Assembly: GCF_003002025.1 (NCBI RefSeq)
Contig: NZ_PVZB01000027.1
Coordinates: 60,883-124,882 of the forward strand
Length of the DNA stretch: 64,000 nucleotides
DNA from: Paraburkholderia sp. BL25I1N1
Lineage (GTDB): Bacteria; Pseudomonadota; Gammaproteobacteria; Burkholderiales; Burkholderiaceae
Direction: 5' to 3'
Shown piece by piece: positions 17,896 to 26,722 of this stretch (within the stretch, counting starts at the first letter, position 1; the number at the start of each line of letters is the position of its first letter). The position numbers were made by a program, and so were the translations under genes. Under the pieces are notes generated by a model. It searched no databases. It was not told where the DNA came from and was given only the letters and a program-made list of their open reading frames with translations.

Positions 17896-18912
17896 ATGAT
17901 GGACTTCGAAACTTTCAGCCTTGGCCGCGTCGCGCTGCAGTCCGGCGCGACGATGCCTGACATGCGGCTCAGCTACAAGACATATGGCCAACTGAATGCG
18001 GCGCGGGACAACGCGATTGTCTATCCGACGTTTTATAGCGGCAGCCACGTTGACAACGAGTGGCTGATTGGGGAGCACATGGGCCTCGACCCGCGGGAGT
18101 ACTTCATCATCGTGCCGAACATGTTCGGCAACGGCGTATCGAGTTCGCCGAGTAACAACCCACCGCCTTATGATCGCGGCCGCTTTCCGTGTGTCACGCT
18201 CCACGACAACGTCGCGATGCAGCACCGCCTTGTGACCGAGAAGTTCGGCATCGAGTCGCTCAAACTCGTCACCGGCTGGTCGATGGGCGCGATGCAGGCG
18301 TTCCATTGGGCCGCGATGTATCCGCGGATGGTCGAGCGCATTTTGCCGTTCTGTGGGGCCGCACGCTGCTCAAGACACAATTTCGTGTTTATTGAAGGCC
18401 TCAAGGCGCCATTGCTGCTGGACCCGGAATTCAAGGACGGCTTCTACGATGCACCGCCCACGCGCGGAATGCGCGCCGCGGCGCGCGTGTTTGCCGGGTG
18501 GGGATTTTCGCAGGCGTTTCTGCGGCAACGGCTCGACATGGAAGCAATGGGATATGGTTCGCTTGAGGATTTCATCACCCAGTTCTGGGAGGGCGATTTC
18601 CTGAAGAAAGACGCGAACAATATTCTTTCGATGATGTGGAGTTGGCAGCACGGCGATATTTCCACCAATTCTCTTTACCAGGGAGACTTCGATCGCGCAT
18701 TGGGCAGCATCACTGCCAAGGCTATTGTGATGCCCGGGCGCACGGATCTGTACTTCCCGCCGGAAGATAGCGAGTATGAAGTTTTAAAGATGCCTAACGC
18801 TCAGCTGCGGCCCATCGAGTCGGTATGGGGGCATTTCGCGGGTGGGCCTGCGGCCAACGCAGTCGACGTCAAGTTCATCGACAACGCGGTGAGGGAAATT
18901 CTGGCTATGTAG
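17896..18912 (+). CDS. Alpha/beta hydrolase, homoserine O-acetyltransferase (MetX)-like
   Basis: A 338-residue alpha/beta-fold enzyme of the MetX-like family. The nucleophile elbow is VTGWSMGAMQ, with Ser129; the acid is in AIVMPGRTDLYFPPED and the His in SVWGHFAGGP. The opening FSLGRVALQSGATMPDMRLS and SNNPPPYDRGRFPCVTLHDN are family-like, but it is shorter than true MetX (about 370-390), and members in catabolic operons often hydrolyse rather than transfer acyl groups. It follows the ABC transporter gene by 13 bases and is the last gene of the amide module, so hydrolysis of a ring-opened intermediate is plausible. Confidence 0.83.
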   Translation: MMDFETFSLGRVALQSGATMPDMRLSYKTYGQLNAARDNAIVYPTFYSGSHVDNEWLIGEHMGLDPREYFIIVPNMFGNGVSSSPSNNPPPYDRGRFPCVTLHDNVAMQHRLVTEKFGIESLKLVTGWSMGAMQAFHWAAMYPRMVERILPFCGAARCSRHNFVFIEGLKAPLLLDPEFKDGFYDAPPTRGMRAAARVFAGWGFSQAFLRQRLDMEAMGYGSLEDFITQFWEGDFLKKDANNILSMMWSWQHGDISTNSLYQGDFDRALGSITAKAIVMPGRTDLYFPPEDSEYEVLKMPNAQLRPIESVWGHFAGGPAANAVDVKFIDNAVREILAM

Positions 18913-18965
18913 TATGGTGGTCGGTCCTGAGACCAGCGATGTAATGAATGATCAAAGCCGCGAAC

Positions 18966-19037
18966 GCCGCTGTGAGCAAGGTGCTTAAGCGGTTGCATTA
19001 CCCGCTGGACATAATGCTGACATGCGTACGTTGGTAC
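18966..19037 (+). pseudogene. Relic of an IS6-family transposase N-terminus
   Basis: The peptide KVLKRLHYPLDIMLTCVRWY resembles the start of a transposase branch of the IS6 family (typically followed by a leucine-rich stretch and AERG). Here the match stops at RWY and the rest is lost. It is only about 24 residues long, so the call is tentative, but it marks a likely rearrangement end after the amide module. It is a different branch from the element at 60 kb. Confidence 0.5.
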
Positions 19038-19880
19038 GGAATGCGAGGGGTATTGGAAAAGTTAGGCGCCATCGTGATTCCGCAGGGATTCTCTCTTGGC
19101 GCCTCATCCGGCATTCACCGAAGCGGGCAACTTTCCGGCGAAAAGGCGGACGCCGAGGCTCGATCGCTCGGATTTCGTTAGTCGAAGTGACATGACAACT
19201 TGCCCGCGGATAAGCAGGACGGCTCGATGAGAAACGCTTCGGACAGCTTTTGCGTCTGCCAAACAGACATGGCCACTGACAACAGCACGCGAGACTATAA
19301 GCACCTTCGATATGCAATCAATCGGGTCGAGAGACCGATGTCCACCCTGAGCCGACGGTGGACCCGGCACCACATATTCGACAGCTTCCACACTACGGCG
19401 GCCAGTCACTCTTGCAAGTCGCTCGGCGGGTCATCGTCCTTGCGCTCATTGATGCGTGGGCGCGCGCAGTCGGCCAGGTCCAACGGACACTCGCTCGCTC
19501 GGGTCGACTGCCGCTTATGACATTTCCCGCCGTTCGATGGCCAACCGTGATACGTCCGCCAGAGGCCTGTCATCCGTCGGTCACGACGACACCATCGCAG
19601 CGGATGTCAGCTTGCGGCTAAGGCAGTCGTATACTGCAGTCGCGAACCGAATTTCGACTTCCCAGGGGCGAACGCAGATTGGGAACGGAGAGTATCCGTA
19701 AGTACGATCACTCGAATGCCGCCACCTTACTGGCCATAGTCCGTCTGAGCGGCATAACCGAGGCGCTGCGACGTGCAGTGAATTGTCTCACTCGTCAAAT
19801 CACCGACCATGTCCTATTGATAGATCACTGCCTCCCGAGTGCTGGGTCCGAAGCGTATCGCGCGCGGACCACTGCACGGT
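19038..19880. other. 0.85-kb gap with no supported gene
   Basis: Small open frames on both strands show no family motif, ribosome site or codon bias. Together with the adjacent transposase relic, this looks like decayed accessory DNA between the amide module and the GlxA-type regulator. Confidence 0.5.
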
Positions 19881-20843
19881 TTATTGTTGTGCGCGTCCAA
19901 CCGGCCCACGGGTTTCCCTGCGGGAGCGACGGACTGTCTGGGGCGGTTGACCAATCGTCCGCAGGAACGCCCGCCTCATTCGCTCCCGATCCGTGAGGCC
20001 GACCTGGTCGGCGATCACGTCCAAAGATAAACGCCCGCTTTCCAGCAACAGCCTCGCGGCTTCCACGCGCAGATGTTCGACTGCTTTGGCAGGGGATTGC
20101 CCCGTTTCAGCACTGAAAGCCCGACTGAACTGGCGTGGGCTTAAGCCCGCGACGTCGGCTAGTTCCTCGACGGTCAACGCGCTGCGCAGATTGGCGTTCG
20201 CATAGTCGATCGCCTTCTGGATTCGGTCGGATTTCGGTTCGAGGTCGAGCAACGTGGAAAACTGCGATTGCCCGCCGGCGCGGCGATGGTAAACGACAAG
20301 CTTGCGCGCTACGGCGCGTGAGATGTCCTGACCGTGATCCCTCTCGATCATGGCGAGCGCCATGTCGATCGTGGCTGTCATGCCTGCCGACGTCCAGATC
20401 GGTCCGTCGACGATGAAAATCTGGTCCTCTTCCACGGTTATTGTCGGAAAACGGCGCTGCAGATCGTGTGCGAAGCGCCAATGTGTCGTCGCCCGGCGAC
20501 CGTTTAACACCCCCGCTTCAGCCAGGATAAAAGCGCCCGTGCACGGAGCCGCGATCCGTCTCGACGTCTTCAGAGCGCGCCTGACGAAGGCAGTCAATGC
20601 AGTAGAGACAATGTCGATCTCAACGCCAGAGCCAAACATGACGGTGTCGAATGCGGCGTCGCAGAAGGGTTGCGTTTCTACGCGGATACCAGCCGAGGAC
20701 ATCACGAGTCCTCCCTCTTGAGACAAAACCGTCACCTCGTACGCCGGCTCGCCGAGCACTACGTTCGCCAGTTCAAATGCGGTAACTGCCGCGAAGCCCA
20801 ACAGGTAGAAATTCGGGAATACAACGAAGCCAATCCTGTGCAT
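19881..20843 (-). CDS. GlxA-type regulator (DJ-1/PfpI domain plus AraC helix-turn-helix)
   Basis: A 320-residue regulator. Residues 1-180 form a DJ-1/PfpI-like domain (RIGFVVFPNFYLLGFAAVTA; IAAPCTGAFILAEAGVLNGR with the conserved Cys; RATTHW). Residues about 215-310 are the AraC double helix-turn-helix (ALTVEELADVAGLSPRQFSR; QVGLTDRERMRRAFLRTIG). It is divergent from an MFS transporter, which it probably controls; the intergenic stretch carries an imperfect ATGTCA/TGACAT inverted repeat (near 20856-20886). Members of this family sense small metabolites; the ligand is unknown. Confidence 0.9.
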   Translation of the reverse strand: MHRIGFVVFPNFYLLGFAAVTAFELANVVLGEPAYEVTVLSQEGGLVMSSAGIRVETQPFCDAAFDTVMFGSGVEIDIVSTALTAFVRRALKTSRRIAAPCTGAFILAEAGVLNGRRATTHWRFAHDLQRRFPTITVEEDQIFIVDGPIWTSAGMTATIDMALAMIERDHGQDISRAVARKLVVYHRRAGGQSQFSTLLDLEPKSDRIQKAIDYANANLRSALTVEELADVAGLSPRQFSRAFSAETGQSPAKAVEHLRVEAARLLLESGRLSLDVIADQVGLTDRERMRRAFLRTIGQPPQTVRRSRRETRGPVGRAQQ

Positions 20844-21036
20844 CGCTTGCCTCGGGTCATGTCACGAATCACTGGTATATATGACATTTGAGACACGGTC
20901 AACGAGGATTATTCTCTTCCCATAAACCGTTCCGGCGCAAAAAAGCGGTCGGGCCAATTCCGCGATCGCGAGGCGGTCAATCTACGGCACGCGTCTTCGG
21001 ACTGAACCTCAACCCCCGAATATCAGGAACTTTCGT

Positions 21037-22227
21037 ATGGATCGTCGACTACTGATACTGGCCGTGGGCATGTTCGCCATGGGCACCGACAACTTCGTCG
21101 TCGCCGGCATTCTTCCCGGCGTCGCGACGTCACTGAATACATCGGTCAGCCTCGCTGGGCTGATGGTCACGGTTTACGCATTGACCTATGCCTTGGCGGC
21201 CCCAGTCATGGCGGCTTTGACGGGTGGCTCGCCGCGCAAGCTTCTGCTCGTTTCCGCGCTCGGCATTTTCGTCGTTGGCAACATGCTCAGCGCGGTAGCC
21301 GCGGACTTGCACTGGATTCTGTTTAGCCGGGCTCTGTCAGGATTCGGCGCAGCGCTGTTCTCGCCAACTGCATTGGGCGTTGCCTCTGCGCTTGCAGCGC
21401 CCGAAAAACGCGGCCGTGCATTAGCTGCAGTAACGGCCGGATTGACGGGGGCGACAGCGCTCGGTTCGCCGATCGGCACGTTTATCGGCGGATTCGGAAG
21501 CTGGCGAACGACTCTCTGGTTCGTCACCCTGCTCGGGATGGCGGCGATGACCGGCGTCTGGACGATGCTGCCATCTGTTCCTCGCCCTGCATCCGTCAGG
21601 TTGCGAGAACGGCTTGCACCCGTGCGCGATGTGCGGATAACGCTGACATTGCTCACTTCATTATTCGCCTTCGGCGGATTCCTCATGGTCTACACCTTTG
21701 CAGGCGTAGTGCTGCAGCGTGTGACGCACGGCGACGAACGCATTCTCGCTGGAATGTTTTTGTTGTGGGGCGTCGCGGCGACGGCCGGGAACCTCCTGTC
21801 CGGCCGTCTTGTGGACCGATTCGAGAGCCGCACCATCATCAATGCAATGTTGTGGCTTGCGATCATCAATTTCTGTGCGCTGCCGTGGACGTCCGCACAT
21901 GCATTCACCACTGCAATCGCGCTCGCGATCTGGGGCATATGCGGATGGGGACTCATCGTTCCGCAACAACATCGGCTGGTTCAGCTCAAGCCGAGCGTGG
22001 CGCCACTGCTATTGGCGCTCAACAATACCGCGACATACATCGGACTCGCCTGCTCCGGCGCGCTTGGCGGTGCGGTGCTGCAGACGATCGGCAGTCGATA
22101 CCTTAGTCTCGTTGCGGCCGCGCTTATTGCGATCGCTTTCCTGCTCGCCGAATTCGCCCATCGTTGCATACACCGCCCTTTCCCGCAGCGGCGTGCGACT
22201 ACGAACCGCGAAGCCGATCCCGTCTGA
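21037..22227 (+). CDS. MFS transporter, drug/arabinose efflux (AraJ/Cml-like) type
   Basis: A 12-helix major facilitator of 396 residues. It begins MDRRLLILAVGMFAMGTDNF VVAGILPG (helix 1 with the GTDNFVVAGILP pattern of the AraJ/Cml efflux branch), and has GFGAALFSPTALGVASALA after helix 4 and the TGATALGSPIGTFIGGFGSW motif C-like region diagnostic of antiporters. It ends in a polar tail. It is divergent from the GlxA-type regulator, the usual layout for an inducible efflux pump. The exported compound is unknown. Confidence 0.87.
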   Translation: MDRRLLILAVGMFAMGTDNFVVAGILPGVATSLNTSVSLAGLMVTVYALTYALAAPVMAALTGGSPRKLLLVSALGIFVVGNMLSAVAADLHWILFSRALSGFGAALFSPTALGVASALAAPEKRGRALAAVTAGLTGATALGSPIGTFIGGFGSWRTTLWFVTLLGMAAMTGVWTMLPSVPRPASVRLRERLAPVRDVRITLTLLTSLFAFGGFLMVYTFAGVVLQRVTHGDERILAGMFLLWGVAATAGNLLSGRLVDRFESRTIINAMLWLAIINFCALPWTSAHAFTTAIALAIWGICGWGLIVPQQHRLVQLKPSVAPLLLALNNTATYIGLACSGALGGAVLQTIGSRYLSLVAAALIAIAFLLAEFAHRCIHRPFPQRRATTNREADPV

Positions 22228-22673
22228 TTGGTCTGGGCCTGCCAGTGAAAAATGCTCTACGGACACGCCGGAGCGACTCAGTTCCTTTTGGCGGGGTGTT
22301 TGGACCGCTGACCTCCTCGTGTCTGCGCTATTAATGGAAATTGAAAATGAAGGCATTCGTTAAAATCAGAGCGACCGTTGGGTCGCCCCTCGGATTCAGG
22401 TCCGCGAACGTGAAGCCGATCAGATGCTGGTTGCGCGGATTTTTTGATCCTCCAGACAGTGATCGACCCGATCACGGAAATCGTCATGTCGGGGCGTTAT
22501 ATCGACCGTGTCGTGACGGAGGGAGACCGCCTTCTGTTTAAAAGCCGTGTTTGCGTGACAGATACACTATCTGTACCCGGCGTGGGCAGTGGGCCGGTGA
22601 AAGACGCGAGACGGAAGCGCCGCGTACGGCGCCCTACCTCACAAGCCTCATGTCCGGCTCGTAATGCCCGCTT
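22228..22673. other. Gap holding only a dioxygenase beta-subunit relic
   Basis: No intact gene. Apart from the relic at 22429-22560, the sequence shows no ribosome site or family motif. The far end lies downstream of the minus-strand porin. Confidence 0.5.
22429..22560 (+). pseudogene. Relic of a ring-hydroxylating dioxygenase beta subunit (NTF2-like)
   Basis: The peptide FLILQTVIDP, then EIVMSGRYIDRVVTEGDRLL and FKSRVCVTDT, matches the C-terminal part of small dioxygenase subunits. The intact beta subunit at 45 kb has the corresponding VGRYIDQIVIEGGRALLRER and VVTD. There is no start, no N-terminal half and no normal end. It suggests that a second Rieske oxygenase once lay near the porins. 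Confidence 0.6.
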
Positions 22674-23765
22674 CTAGAAGAAGTGGTTCATACCGAACGA
22701 GAAGCCGGTCTGCTTGCTATGCAAGGATGGGTTCAGCGTTGCATTGGTCACGTAGCCGCCCGTGAAATGTGTATAGTCAACATCGGCATAAAGCTCGGTG
22801 TTCTTCGAAAGAGAATAGCTGACGCCCAGGATGGCCACGTCCTTCCTGCCGTCCACGCCGGCTGTCGTGTTGTTGTCGTCGTAGTAGGCACCCGTTACGT
22901 TGAAGGTCGCCGACGCCTTGTAGCGGAAGCCGCCCCACAGGTACTGGTTGCGCGTCTCGCCGTGCACGGTTGAGGGAACGGCTTGCGTGGCGAGCGAATA
23001 GCCACCCATCAGATCAACTGGACCGAGCGTCACGGCGCCGCCCGCAGTGTACTGATTGTTGGCAAAATACGCGTTCGATGTAGCCGAAAACGGGTTCGAG
23101 CGATGCGTATAGCCTGCACCGAACTTGAACAGCTTGGTGTGATAGTTCACGCCGCCCGCGACCATGGTGCCGCTAGCCAAACTGCCAGCCACGCCCCCCG
23201 GTGCATAGACAGCGCGGGCCGTCCACGGGCCGAAGTCACCATGATAGTGAATGGCGTTGTCGTCCCGGCCGCTCGTGCCGCCCGAAATCGCCGCCGCTTC
23301 GGTAATGCCCAGATAGTGCAGATCGAACGGTTCGAAGTCCTTGATCAGCCTATGCTGCAGCGTGAACTGGTGGCCGATGTTGACCTGGCCAAACGGTCCG
23401 CCGAATCCAACGGTCGACGTGCGCTGGAACAACTGGTTGGTCGTACTGCTGTTCGCACCAGTCGAAAGAATGTAGCCCGCTTCCAGATTGAAGCGGACGT
23501 AGTATCCGCCGCCCAGGTCCTCGACGCCGAGAAAACCCCAGCGATTCGACTTGTAGACGCCGTTGGATGCCATTGTCAGCGCCGCGCCGCCTGCTTTCGT
23601 ACCGTTCACGACATTGCGCAGACCGCCATCCAGTGAGCCGTACAGCGTCACGCTGCTTTGCGCGTGCGCGACACCGCCCGACAGTCCCAACAAGGTCATT
23701 GCGGCTAGCGAGCGCCGCAGGCCGATCCTGCGTGCGCCGCTACCTGTTGCTCCAGACTCAAACAT
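22674..23765 (-). CDS. Gram-negative porin
   Basis: Outer-membrane porin of 363 residues. The start at 23765 is fixed by GGAGGAGAT directly before ATG; a longer frame is not needed. The signal region is long and basic (RRIGLRRSLAAMTLLGLSGG) and ends at AHA. The mature chain begins QSSVTLYGSLDGGLRNVVNG, has NRWGFLGVEDLGGGYYVRFN, and ends in phenylalanine (SFGMNHFF), as expected for barrel insertion. It sits 120 bases from a second porin on the same strand, and both precede the nucleobase-type permease genes of cluster B. Pore specificity is unknown. Confidence 0.92.
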   Translation of the reverse strand: MFESGATGSGARRIGLRRSLAAMTLLGLSGGVAHAQSSVTLYGSLDGGLRNVVNGTKAGGAALTMASNGVYKSNRWGFLGVEDLGGGYYVRFNLEAGYILSTGANSSTTNQLFQRTSTVGFGGPFGQVNIGHQFTLQHRLIKDFEPFDLHYLGITEAAAISGGTSGRDDNAIHYHGDFGPWTARAVYAPGGVAGSLASGTMVAGGVNYHTKLFKFGAGYTHRSNPFSATSNAYFANNQYTAGGAVTLGPVDLMGGYSLATQAVPSTVHGETRNQYLWGGFRYKASATFNVTGAYYDDNNTTAGVDGRKDVAILGVSYSLSKNTELYADVDYTHFTGGYVTNATLNPSLHSKQTGFSFGMNHFF

Positions 23766-23886
23766 ATCTCCTCCATTGAAATCTTTACTTCGCGAGGCAG
23801 AAGGAAGTGCCGTGCGCCGCACTCCTCCGTGCCGTCAATCGCGGATTGCGCGAGGCATTCGCGCGCGCGTCGCAACACGCAAGCGA

Positions 23887-24930
23887 TCAGAATTGCGTGC
23901 GAAGACCGCCGCCGATCGTGGTGCCGGTCGACATCCTGCTCGCGCGATCGGACAACACCGCCGCATAGACGTCGGTCCGTTTCGACAACGGATAGTCGTA
24001 CGAGAGCGCCCACGTATTGCGATAAACCGAGCTATGGCCGGAACTCTTCGAATAGGCGTCCGAACCAAGAATCCTGCCGACGCCCACTGGAACCGCGAAG
24101 CCGATCTGGCCGGTGTCGATGCCGACGTCGCCGGTCGAGATGGCATCCCGGATGTGCTGGTACTGGCCGTAAAGCTTCAGGAAATTCATGTCGTACGACA
24201 CGCCGAGATTCACCACCGACTGCGTCGTCAGTCCGGGCAACACCGTGCCGAGGTCGCCGGCGTTCAGGCTGTACTTGATCTGCTGATACACGACCGACGT
24301 CGCGAACCCGCCGTTGTTGTACGAGGCCTGGCCGCTCCACTTGTTCTGGCCGAGATGGCCGGGCTCATTGCCGAACGAGTACATAGCTCGCCCGACGAGG
24401 CCGTTGTACGACGGCGAGGCGTAGTACACGGAGTTCCACCATTCGCCCGCGTTGCCGAACACGCCCTGGCCGTTCACGCCTACGTAGCTTTGCAGCACGA
24501 TCGGCGAGAACACGAACGAGTTGAAAAACGGATTGAACGTGATCGTCGAAAACCATAACAACGGCGGGATCAGACCGGCGGTCGCCGTACCATAGCGGCC
24601 GGTCACGCCGACATACGCGTTACGCGAGAACAAACCGTCATGCGGGAATCCCGTGCGGCCCATCGCACCGGTCTGGATATTGAAGTAGCCTTCGAGGTCG
24701 AAAACGACCTTCGTACCGCCGCCAAGGTCCTCCGTCCCGCGCAAGCCGAAGTACGGCGCCGTCATGCCGCCGTTGCCGGCAATCACGCTCGACTGACCGT
24801 TCATCGGCTTCTTGTAGCCGACGAACGCATCGAGAAGCCCATAGAGCTGTACGCTCGATTGCGCGTGCGCCGCCTCGGCAAACAGCGCAGCGCCGACCAC
24901 GAGCGCTGCTACCCCGAATTTCAATTTCAT
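23887..24930 (-). CDS. Gram-negative porin
   Basis: A second tandem porin, 347 residues from the ATG at 24930 (preceded by GGGAGACAAAG). The signal peptide MKLKFGVAALVVGAALFAEA ends at AHA; the mature start is QSSVQLYGLLDAFVGYKKPM. FGLRGTEDLGGGTKVVFDLE and a final GGGLRTQF are typical. It differs clearly from its neighbour in the middle region (long insertions around a trp-rich NEWWNSVYY stretch), so the two probably pass different solutes. It may serve the cluster B transporters immediately upstream. Confidence 0.92.
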   Translation of the reverse strand: MKLKFGVAALVVGAALFAEAAHAQSSVQLYGLLDAFVGYKKPMNGQSSVIAGNGGMTAPYFGLRGTEDLGGGTKVVFDLEGYFNIQTGAMGRTGFPHDGLFSRNAYVGVTGRYGTATAGLIPPLLWFSTITFNPFFNSFVFSPIVLQSYVGVNGQGVFGNAGEWWNSVYYASPSYNGLVGRAMYSFGNEPGHLGQNKWSGQASYNNGGFATSVVYQQIKYSLNAGDLGTVLPGLTTQSVVNLGVSYDMNFLKLYGQYQHIRDAISTGDVGIDTGQIGFAVPVGVGRILGSDAYSKSSGHSSVYRNTWALSYDYPLSKRTDVYAAVLSDRASRMSTGTTIGGGLRTQF

Positions 24931-25162
24931 CTTTGTCTCCCGCCTGTCCAAACCCGGATTCATGGCTGTGAAGCGGTGTGCGCTCGAACACATTGAGATG
25001 CGTCGAAGCAGGCCCTTCTGTTCCGCTCTCTTTATTGATAAGTGTTACTAAATATCAGATCATCAATACCGTCTTCCCAGACGTTCTCGCACGATCGGCA
25101 AAACGGATTATGTGGAGATAGTTCCAGACGGACAGTCCACCCGGACCGATTCGTCGCCTTAT

Positions 25163-26584
25163 CTATGTCTGATTCTGTGTGCGCGACGCTGCGGCCGACG
25201 GCGTGTTCGACGCCTTCTGCTTCGAGCAAAGAAGCGAGTGCAGTACGACGAGAGTCAAACCGCCAGAAATCACCGGCTGCTGAAGCACGAGCTGGAGCAT
25301 CAGCGGCATTGCATAAATGACTTCCGGCGAGATGAAGAGGCCGCCGAGACCAACGAGAAACGCAAGCCCTGACGCGATCAGCCGGCGATCGTCCCACTCC
25401 ACCTGCGCGAGGATGTGCACACCGTGCATGAAGACGATGCCGAACAGCAGCGTCGCGGCGGCCGAAATCACGGGGATCGGCACGACGACGAGCAACATAT
25501 CGAACTTCACACAGCCGCCCAGCACGATCAGGAGAATGCCGGCAGCGAGTGTCACGTAGCGCGAGCCGACGCGCGTCGCGCGCAGAATGCCGATATTGTC
25601 CGGATACGCAATCGTGCTGAAGCCGCCGCAGACCGCGGCGAAGACCGAGCCGAGGGCGACGCCAAAGAGCCCTTCGGACATGCGGCCCGGACTCAAGGTC
25701 TCGTCGCCCCATTCGGCGACGGCCTGGTACAGCGCCATCGACCCCATGCCGGCAGGAATCAGCACGAGCAGGAACACCGCGACGAGATCGGGGCGCACGC
25801 CGAAGCCGAACGGAAAGATGCGCGGCTCGACAAGTAACGGCGCAGCCGCCACCGCCGCGAATGACACCGGCTGGAATAGCGTATAGGCCAGCGTGCCGAG
25901 CGCGAGGCCGAGCAGGATCGCGACGCGCCGCAGGCGTAGTCCGCCCCACAGCATCGCGAATACGATACCGGCCACCGCGACGGCGCCCGAAAGGAGGTTC
26001 ACGACCGGAAAGCCCGGGCTTCTGGGGTTGCCGATCCAGGTCGGCAGCGCGACGCTTGCAATCTGCACCACGATCAGCATCACGATCATTCCGGAGATGA
26101 TCGGCAGGCGCAAATGCCGCGCGAACATGCCCGCCACGCTGCGCCCGCGGATCGGCACCGTGAGCAGGCACCAGATCAGCGAAGCGGCAAAGAACGACCC
26201 GAATGCAGTACCAAGGCCGCCCGCCTGCAAATGGCCGACCGTCAAAAGCGCGCCAAAGCTGCCTGCGTAGGGACCCTGCGCGATCGGTAAGCGCAACAGC
26301 AGCACCGATTGCAGAATCGTAATGATCCCGCACGCCATGAAGGTCATCCCGTACAGGTATGCGATCTGCGGATCGGATAGATGAAATGAACGGCCCAGCA
26401 GTCCGGGAAAAACGAACATGCCCGTCATTCCGAACACGTTCTGCAGTGCGAGCACAGCCAGTTGCGGCAGCGGCAAACGCTCGCTGATTCCGATATCGAA
26501 GACGCGTGCCGGCGGACTGTCCGCGGTGCTCGCTCGCGTTGAAACGCCGGGTTTCGGCATGTGTGTACTCAAGGTGTGTTCCAT
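25163..26584 (-). CDS. NCS2-family nucleobase:cation symporter (uracil/xanthine permease-like)
   Basis: An inner-membrane permease of about 473 residues with 12-14 helices. PLPQLAVLALQNVFGMTGMF, IAYLYGMTFMACGIITILQS, PIAQGPYAGSFGALLTVGHL and the family signature region VAEWGDETLSPGRMSEGLFG, then GGFSTIAYPDNIGILRATRV, identify NCS2. The canonical NCS2 motif N-G-x-x-x-T/S is here YPDNIGILRAT, which matches xanthine/urate-type carriers only loosely. The start could be the ATG at 26584 or 26560. It lies downstream of an MFS gene, both under an operator-rich promoter near 28.1 kb. A heteroaromatic substrate resembling a nucleobase is plausible for cluster B. Confidence 0.85.
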   Translation of the reverse strand: MEHTLSTHMPKPGVSTRASTADSPPARVFDIGISERLPLPQLAVLALQNVFGMTGMFVFPGLLGRSFHLSDPQIAYLYGMTFMACGIITILQSVLLLRLPIAQGPYAGSFGALLTVGHLQAGGLGTAFGSFFAASLIWCLLTVPIRGRSVAGMFARHLRLPIISGMIVMLIVVQIASVALPTWIGNPRSPGFPVVNLLSGAVAVAGIVFAMLWGGLRLRRVAILLGLALGTLAYTLFQPVSFAAVAAAPLLVEPRIFPFGFGVRPDLVAVFLLVLIPAGMGSMALYQAVAEWGDETLSPGRMSEGLFGVALGSVFAAVCGGFSTIAYPDNIGILRATRVGSRYVTLAAGILLIVLGGCVKFDMLLVVVPIPVISAAATLLFGIVFMHGVHILAQVEWDDRRLIASGLAFLVGLGGLFISPEVIYAMPLMLQLVLQQPVISGGLTLVVLHSLLCSKQKASNTPSAAASRTQNQT

Positions 26585-26722
26585 TGGACCAAAACGAAAA
26601 CCTGCCTGGCGACACCCGTCCGCCTCCGGCACGCCGCTTTCGTCCTTCGAATGCGGTCGCCCGAAGGAAGCAGCTGCATCCCAACGGCGGATGAATTGCT
26701 CGCCGTATGTCTGCAGCGACCC

